NCBI GenBank assembly: GCA_947564305.1
Contig: CANOBT010000185.1
Coordinates: 1-10,078 of the forward strand
DNA: 10,078 bases
Reading direction: 5' to 3'
Origin: an uncultured Lachnospiraceae bacterium
Lineage (GTDB): Bacteria; Bacillota_A; Clostridia; Lachnospirales; Lachnospiraceae
The notes beneath the pieces are model-generated. The model was not told where the DNA came from. It worked only from the letters and a program-made list of their open reading frames with translations, and ran no database searches. The first letter of the stretch is position 1; every line of letters begins with the position of its first letter. The position numbers and the translations under genes are program-made. Positions 5,868-10,078 of this stretch are shown here, one piece after another.

Positions 5868-6494
5868 ATGGAACATATGGTAATCTGTATCGGCAGACAG
5901 TATGGAAGCGGGGGACGGGAAATCGGGGAACGGCTTGCGCAGAAGCTTGGCATCAACTGCTATGATAAGCTGCTGATCAAAAAAGCCGCCGAAATCTCCG
6001 GGTTAAACGAGGAATATATCAGCAGGGAAGAAGAAAAACCTGCCAATCCACTCTGGCTTCTCAGCGGAAACATATTTGCGGACACGGCGGGAATTGGGGC
6101 AGCATTTTATTCCGGCAACGAAATGATATATAATGCAGAAAAAGCGGCGATTGAACAGATCTCCGGACAGGAATCCTGCGTCATCATCGGGAGGAGCGCA
6201 TCGCAGATCCTGCGGGACAAAGGCTGTTTTTCCGTGTTTATCTACGCGGACATATATGACCGTCTTGCCCGGGTATCCGCCCGCAACGGCATTGACGAAA
6301 AAGAGGCGTCCGAAAGAATCCGCAAGATTGATAAAATGCGCCAGCGCTACTTTGACGCCTATTCCGCGACGGGATGGGGAAAGGCGGAAAGCTATGACAT
6401 GCTCCTTTCCAGCAGCCGGTTCGGCGTGGAATCCTGTACGGAGCTGATTATGAACGCCCTTTCCATGACGAAAGGAGGTGTTTCCCATGAATAA
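5868..6494 (+). CDS. Cytidylate kinase-like family protein
   Basis: A 208-residue P-loop protein of the cytidylate-kinase-like family. The N-terminus ICIGRQYGSGGREIGERLAQ carries the nucleotide-binding loop (GSGGREIG, residues 13-20). CYDKLLIKKAAE follows, then CVIIGRSASQIL (104-115), FSVFIYADIYDRLARV (121-136), and an Arg-rich lid with RIRKIDKMRQRYFDAY (150-165). True CMP kinase is a separate housekeeping gene, and members of this family are widespread in Clostridia without a settled substrate, so the target here is unknown. ATG 5868 is chosen because AAGGGATGAT ends seven bases before it; ATGs at 5856 and 5877 are alternatives. Its 3' end overlaps the MATE gene by 8 bases and carries that gene's ribosome binding site, implying translational coupling. 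In sampled lines GC is about 57%, well above the aminotransferase and pckA genes. Confidence 0.82.
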   Translation: MEHMVICIGRQYGSGGREIGERLAQKLGINCYDKLLIKKAAEISGLNEEYISREEEKPANPLWLLSGNIFADTAGIGAAFYSGNEMIYNAEKAAIEQISGQESCVIIGRSASQILRDKGCFSVFIYADIYDRLARVSARNGIDEKEASERIRKIDKMRQRYFDAYSATGWGKAESYDMLLSSSRFGVESCTELIMNALSMTKGGVSHE

Positions 6495-7866
6495 AGATCT
6501 GACTGTAGGAAAACCGGAAACCGTTTTATGGAAATTCTGCCTTCCGCTGTTTGGCAGCATTATCTTTCAGCAGCTTTACAACATAGCAGACAGCTTTGTG
6601 GCTGGAAAATTTGTGGGGGAGGACGCCCTTGCCGCCGTGGGGAACAGCTACGAGATCACGCTGATCTTCATCGCCTTCGCTTTTGGCTGCAATATCGGCT
6701 GCTCTGTGATCGTCTCCCAATTTTTCGGGGCGAAAAATTACCGCGACTTAAAGACTTCCGTGTACACAACCCTGATTGCCAGCGGCGTCCTGTGCGTTCT
6801 GCTGATGGCGGCGGGACTCGGGTTCTGCGAATCGCTGCTTCGACTGATCAACACGCCGGATAATGTAATGGCGGATTCCATGCTGTACTTAAGAATCTAC
6901 TGTCTCGGACTGCCTTTCGTGTTCTACTACAATGTAGCAACGGGCATTTTCTCCGCGCTTGGGGATTCCAAGACGCCGTTTATCTTTCTGGCGGCATCTT
7001 CCACAAGCAACATCGGCATGGATATCCTGTTTGTGACCGCATTCAAAATGGGGGTTGCGGGTGTGGCGTGGGCGACTTTCCTGTGTCAGGGAGTCAGCTG
7101 TATCCTCGCGCTTGTGTTCGTCTTTAAAAGGTTTGCAACAATCCATACCGAGGGACACGTCCCCGTATTTTCCTTAAAGCTGCTTGGGAAGATATCCGTG
7201 GTCGCCGTTCCGAGCATCTTACAGCAGAGTTTTATCTCTGTAGGAAATATCATCATTCAGGGCGTGATCAACTCCTTCGGTTCCAGCGTTATGGCAGGAT
7301 ACTCCGCTTCCATCAAGCTGAATAATCTGGTCATCACCTCCCTGACAACGCTTGGAAACGGCGTATCAAACTATACGGCCCAGAACATGGGTGCAGAAAA
7401 GCCGGAGCGTGTCCGTTCCGGGTTCAGGGCCGGCGTGAAACTGGTGTGGACGCTGTGCCTGCCGCTGTTTTTACTGTACTTCTTTGCCGGGAGATGGCTT
7501 GTCGCCATCTTCTTAAAAGAGCCCACCGGGACGGCGATGAGCGTAGGTATCGAGATTTTAAGAATCCTCGCCCCATTCTACTTCGTGGTTTCCGCGAAGC
7601 TGGTTGCGGATGGTATCCTGCGTGGTTCCGGCATGATGGGAAAATTCATGGTCGCAACCTTTACGGATCTAATCCTGCGCGTTATCCTTGCCTCCGTCTT
7701 ATCAAAAACGGCACTCGGAACGACCGGTATCTGGCTGGCATGGCCTGTGGGCTGGACAATCGCGACGGTCTGCTCGATCGCGTTTTACCGTACAGGAGTA
7801 TGGTTTCATAAAAAAGACAGCGCAGCGCCTGTAAAATCAGACTGTCAACACAGCACATGCGCATAA
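6487..7866 (+). CDS. MATE-family efflux transporter
   Basis: A 459-residue integral membrane protein of normal MATE length with about 12 hydrophobic segments in two related halves (PF01554-type). The opening [21 protein letters not shown] is a family hallmark, as is the later [11 protein letters not shown] stretch in the second half. Such proteins export organic cations, drugs or metabolites using Na+ or H+ gradients, and the substrate cannot be read from sequence. The start at ATG 6487 follows AAAGGAGG inside the end of the kinase-like gene; an ATG three codons earlier would overlap the ribosome binding region. The gene overlaps the kinase-like stop by 8 bases and shares its GC-rich composition (about 52-55% in sampled lines), so the two look like one unit acquired together. 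No terminator separates it from pckA, 53 bases downstream. Confidence 0.9.
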   Translation: MNKDLTVGKPETVLWKFCLPLFGSIIFQQLYNIADSFVAGKFVGEDALAAVGNSYEITLIFIAFAFGCNIGCSVIVSQFFGAKNYRDLKTSVYTTLIASGVLCVLLMAAGLGFCESLLRLINTPDNVMADSMLYLRIYCLGLPFVFYYNVATGIFSALGDSKTPFIFLAASSTSNIGMDILFVTAFKMGVAGVAWATFLCQGVSCILALVFVFKRFATIHTEGHVPVFSLKLLGKISVVAVPSILQQSFISVGNIIIQGVINSFGSSVMAGYSASIKLNNLVITSLTTLGNGVSNYTAQNMGAEKPERVRSGFRAGVKLVWTLCLPLFLLYFFAGRWLVAIFLKEPTGTAMSVGIEILRILAPFYFVVSAKLVADGILRGSGMMGKFMVATFTDLILRVILASVLSKTALGTTGIWLAWPVGWTIATVCSIAFYRTGVWFHKKDSAAPVKSDCQHSTCA

Positions 7867-7919
7867 AACCTTTCACAGGTAAGCAATCTATTATCATAAA
7901 AGAAAAGAGGAAAAAGAAA

Positions 7920-9524
7920 ATGGCAGAAATCAATTTAAGCAAGTATGGCATTAACGGAACGACAGAAATTATACACAATCCTTCCTATGAATTCTTATTT
8001 GAAGAAGAGACAAAATCCGGTCTGACCGGCTACGAAAAAGGTCAGGTAAGCGAACTTGGCGCAGTCAATGTAATGACCGGTATTTACACAGGACGTTCGC
8101 CGAAAGACAAGTATATCGTAATGGATGAAAATTCAAAGGATACCGTATGGTGGACATCTGATGAATACAAAAATGACAATCATCCGGCTACGGAGGAGAC
8201 ATGGAAAGCCGTAAAGAATATTGCATTGAAAGAATTGTCCAATAAGCGGCTTTTCGTAGTAGATGCATTCTGTGGCGCAAATAAAGACACCCGTATGGCT
8301 ATCCGGTTCATCGTCGAAGTAGCATGGCAGGCTCATTTTGTCAAGAATATGTTCATCCAGCCTTCCGAGGAAGAACTTGCGGTTTTTGAGCCGGATTTTG
8401 TTGTATACACAGCTTCCAAGGCAAAGGTAGAAAATTATAAAGAGTTAGGCTTAAATTCCGAGACAGCCGTAATATTCAATATTACCAGCCGTGAGCAGGT
8501 TATCCTTAATACATGGTATGGCGGTGAAATGAAGAAAGGCATGTTTTCTATGATGAACTACTATCTGCCTTTGAAGGGGATTGCCTCCATGCACTGCTCT
8601 GCCAATACAGATATGGATGGTAAAAACACGGCAATCTTTTTTGGACTTTCCGGCACAGGCAAGACAACCCTGTCAACCGATCCTAAGCGTCTGCTGATCG
8701 GTGATGATGAGCATGGATGGGATGATAATGGCATATTTAACTTTGAAGGCGGCTGCTATGCTAAGGTTATTAACCTTGACAAAGATTCTGAGCCTGATAT
8801 TTACAATGCAATCAAACGCAATGCGCTTTTGGAAAATGTGACACTGGACGCGGAAGGGAAAATTGATTTTAATGATAAGAGCGTAACGGAAAACACCCGT
8901 GTATCTTATCCGATTCATCACATCAAAAATATTGTCCGCCCGGTATCTTCCGCACCCGCGGCCAAAAATGTAATCTTCCTGTCGGCAGACGCATTCGGCG
9001 TACTTCCTCCGGTATCTATTCTGACGCCCGAACAGACACAGTACTATTTCCTTTCAGGGTTTACCGCAAAGCTTGCCGGTACAGAACGCGGCATTACCGA
9101 GCCTACACCCACGTTCTCAGCCTGCTTCGGACAGGCATTTCTGGAACTGCATCCTACAAAATATGGGGAAGAACTGGTTAAAAAGATGAAAGCAAACGGT
9201 GCAAAGGCATATCTTGTAAATACTGGCTGGAACGGGACAGGGAAGCGCATCACAATCAAAGATACCCGCGGCATCATTGATGCAATTCTGAACGGTGATA
9301 TCTTGAATGCACCTACAAAGAAAATTCCTTACTTCAATTTTGAAGTTCCTACAGAACTTCCCGGTGTAGATACAGATATCCTTGATCCTCGTGATACCTA
9401 TGCAGATGCCTCCGATTGGGAGAACAAAGCAAAGGATCTTGCCGGAAGATTTATTAAGAACTTTGCAAAATATGAGGGTAATGATGCAGGCAGGAGTTTG
9501 GTGAAATCCGGTCCTCAGTTATAA
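7920..9524 (+). CDS. pckA: Phosphoenolpyruvate carboxykinase (ATP)
   Basis: A 534-residue cytosolic enzyme that interconverts oxaloacetate plus ATP with PEP, CO2 and ADP. In fermentative gut bacteria it often runs toward CO2 fixation. All hallmark elements are present: R59 in TGRSPKDKY for substrate binding, K205/K206 in GGEMKKG and H225 in SMHCSAN for metal and PEP, the P-loop GLSGTGKTT (242-250) with K248, and the kinase-2 metal site IGDDEHGW (260-267). The C-terminal lobe has [12 protein letters not shown] (380-391) and [11 protein letters not shown] (434-444). Length is normal. ATG 7920 has AGAGG nine bases before it and gives the usual N-terminus; an upstream in-frame ATG at 7857 overlaps the MATE gene and adds a lysine-rich tail without family similarity. 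It is probably co-transcribed with the MATE gene, though a weak private promoter cannot be excluded. GC (about 35-43% in sampled lines) resembles the aminotransferase rather than the kinase-MATE pair. Confidence 0.97.
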   Translation: MAEINLSKYGINGTTEIIHNPSYEFLFEEETKSGLTGYEKGQVSELGAVNVMTGIYTGRSPKDKYIVMDENSKDTVWWTSDEYKNDNHPATEETWKAVKNIALKELSNKRLFVVDAFCGANKDTRMAIRFIVEVAWQAHFVKNMFIQPSEEELAVFEPDFVVYTASKAKVENYKELGLNSETAVIFNITSREQVILNTWYGGEMKKGMFSMMNYYLPLKGIASMHCSANTDMDGKNTAIFFGLSGTGKTTLSTDPKRLLIGDDEHGWDDNGIFNFEGGCYAKVINLDKDSEPDIYNAIKRNALLENVTLDAEGKIDFNDKSVTENTRVSYPIHHIKNIVRPVSSAPAAKNVIFLSADAFGVLPPVSILTPEQTQYYFLSGFTAKLAGTERGITEPTPTFSACFGQAFLELHPTKYGEELVKKMKANGAKAYLVNTGWNGTGKRITIKDTRGIIDAILNGDILNAPTKKIPYFNFEVPTELPGVDTDILDPRDTYADASDWENKAKDLAGRFIKNFAKYEGNDAGRSLVKSGPQL

Positions 9525-9549
9525 AATCAAGCTACTTACAAGGAAGAGA

Positions 9550-9598
9550 CCTCCTTCAGACTGGGGAGGCCGCTTCTTTGTGTGGTTTTACAAAGCGG
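9550..9598 (+). terminator. Probable terminator region after pckA
   Basis: CCTCC (9550-9554) pairs with GGAGG (9565-9569), and directly after it CCGCTT (9570-9575) pairs with AAGCGG (9593-9598), with CTTTGT/ACAAAG as an alternative inner stem. The second loop contains GGTTTT. No clean T-run follows, so this is a weak intrinsic terminator at best. Confidence 0.4.
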
Positions 9599-9646
9599 AT
9601 AACGTCTGATATGATAATCTGCCTGACTGTTGCCTGTTTTATAACG

Positions 9647-9750
9647 CAGAATAAGACGGAACAGTCACAACAGAAAAATGCTGTATAAGTCAAATAATCA
9701 GTTATTGAATGAAAATCCTAATCCCCCAGAAAGATAAAGGAGCAAGGTAG
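9647..9750 (+). pseudogene. Decayed 3' fragment of a second relaxase gene
   Basis: Bases 9647-9710 align with 2603-2666 of the intact relaxase gene. In the matching frame they read QNKTEQSQQKNAV, against QNQTEQPQQKGIV in the relaxase, and then hit stop codons. Bases 9727-9750 read QKDKGAR-stop, identical in protein to the relaxase C-terminus (3176-3199), with three base differences that are all synonymous. About 500 bases of the gene between the two segments are missing, and nothing upstream of 9647 aligns convincingly. The result is a relic of a related mobile element, not a working gene. Matching order and strand make chance similarity unlikely. Confidence 0.75.
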
Positions 9751-9887
9751 CGGAGAATGTGCAGATATGGACATGGAAAAGCAGTAAAGCTGATAAAACA
9801 GCAATAGTTGGTATTATATAGCTTTGGGATTTATAAGGTACGTTTAGGCAGCATATTTAAAATGAACACAAAAAATTCACAGAATTA
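9751..9887. other. Intergenic stretch without a recognisable gene
   Basis: This AT-rich stretch lies between the relaxase relic and the CIRCE operator. The first seven bases, CGGAGAA, also occur seven bases after the intact relaxase stop codon, so the relic may extend slightly further. A 16-codon ORF from ATG 9756 has no support. Confidence 0.4.
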
Positions 9888-9914
9888 TTAGCACTCTGTA
9901 TTGACAAGTGCTAA
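9888..9914. promoter_or_regulatory. CIRCE operator (HrcA binding site)
   Basis: TTAGCACTC (9888-9896), nine bases, then AAGTGCTAA (9906-9914). The CIRCE consensus is TTAGCACTC-N9-GAGTGCTAA, so only one base differs. HrcA represses chaperone genes through this site, and the spacing is exactly canonical. The controlled gene must start to the right of the window. Confidence 0.9.
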
Positions 9915-9929
9915 TAATGGTGCTATAAC
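9901..9929 (+). promoter_or_regulatory. Heat-shock promoter overlapping CIRCE
   Basis: TTGACA (9901-9906) is a perfect -35 box, followed by 17 bases and TATAAC (9924-9929). The -35 box lies inside the CIRCE element, so bound HrcA would block RNA polymerase. Transcription would start near 9936 and continue past the window edge. Confidence 0.85.
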
Positions 9930-9935
9930 ACATAT

Positions 9936-10078
9936 AGAACAAATGGAACAGAGACAAATTTTAAGCATGATGTTTTTTTCCTGAAGTTCAAAGTGCATAA
10001 TTAACAAATTGTTTTTTAGTCTAATTAGGTAATTGCTAAATGTTGTTAGTCTTTGATGTGGATAATTATCCGTATATA
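9936..10078 (+). other. Leader of the heat-shock transcript
   Basis: From the predicted start to the window edge (about 140 bases) there is no credible start codon with a ribosome binding site. The stretch is AT-rich and includes the palindrome CTAATTAG (10021-10028). The chaperone gene (groES, an hsp20 gene or similar) is presumably just outside. Confidence 0.5.

Noticed and set aside
7857..7919. Longer PckA from ATG 7857
   Set aside because: The extension is a Lys-rich stretch without family similarity and overlaps the MATE gene; ATG 7920 has a good ribosome binding site and the usual N-terminus.
7867..7919. Private promoter for pckA in the 53-base gap
   Set aside because: The best candidates (TTTCAC with TATCAT or TATTAT) have spacers of 15 or 12 bases, too short to be convincing.
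9756..9806. Further relaxase homology after 9750 (shared AGTAAAGCTG with 2459-2468)
   Set aside because: Only about ten bases match, out of order relative to the rest of the relic and needing gaps; chance is likely.

Overview
The window looks like a piece of a Clostridia chromosome, most likely a Lachnospiraceae-type gut Firmicute. This rests on moderate GC, strong purine-rich ribosome binding sites, the style of the MobA/MobL-type relaxase, ATP-dependent PEP carboxykinase, and a CIRCE heat-shock operator. No rRNA, tRNA, CRISPR array, integrase or transposase is visible, so the species call is an inference.

Region 1 (1-3199) is backbone of an integrative/mobilizable element. It starts with the 3' part of a large acidic protein whose reading frame breaks near base 430, followed by a terminator-like hairpin. 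A gene-free stretch of about 750 bases (742-1492) comes next and is unusually rich in stem-loops: a tandem array with a 28-34 base period (821-984), a hairpin with a T-run (983-1030), then about ten more perfect or near-perfect inverted repeats up to 1435. A 568-residue relaxase gene (1493-3199) follows directly, so this stretch is the natural place for an origin of transfer.

Region 2 (3200-9524) is a metabolic locus. A LysR-type regulator (minus strand) diverges from an aspartate aminotransferase-family gene. The shared intergenic region has an inverted-repeat operator centred about 62 bases before the predicted transcription start and a TTTACA-N17-TATAAT promoter. About 99 bases of this control region recur at roughly 85% identity, without gaps, downstream of the aminotransferase. 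There they precede a cytidylate-kinase-like gene and an overlapping MATE transporter gene, followed 53 bases later by ATP-dependent PEP carboxykinase (pckA). The aminotransferase and PckA meet at oxaloacetate, and the duplicated operator suggests one LysR protein controls both units. In sampled lines the kinase-MATE pair is clearly richer in GC than its neighbours, suggesting it was inserted between a duplicated promoter and pckA.

Region 3 (9525-10078) has no intact gene. It holds a weak terminator, a decayed piece of a second relaxase gene (9647-9750, ending in the same KDKGAR-stop peptide as the intact relaxase), and a CIRCE operator overlapping a TTGACA-N17-TATAAC promoter that points out of the window. 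The metabolic locus is therefore bracketed by an intact relaxase gene and the debris of a related one, which suggests repeated insertion at this site or that the locus has been element cargo.
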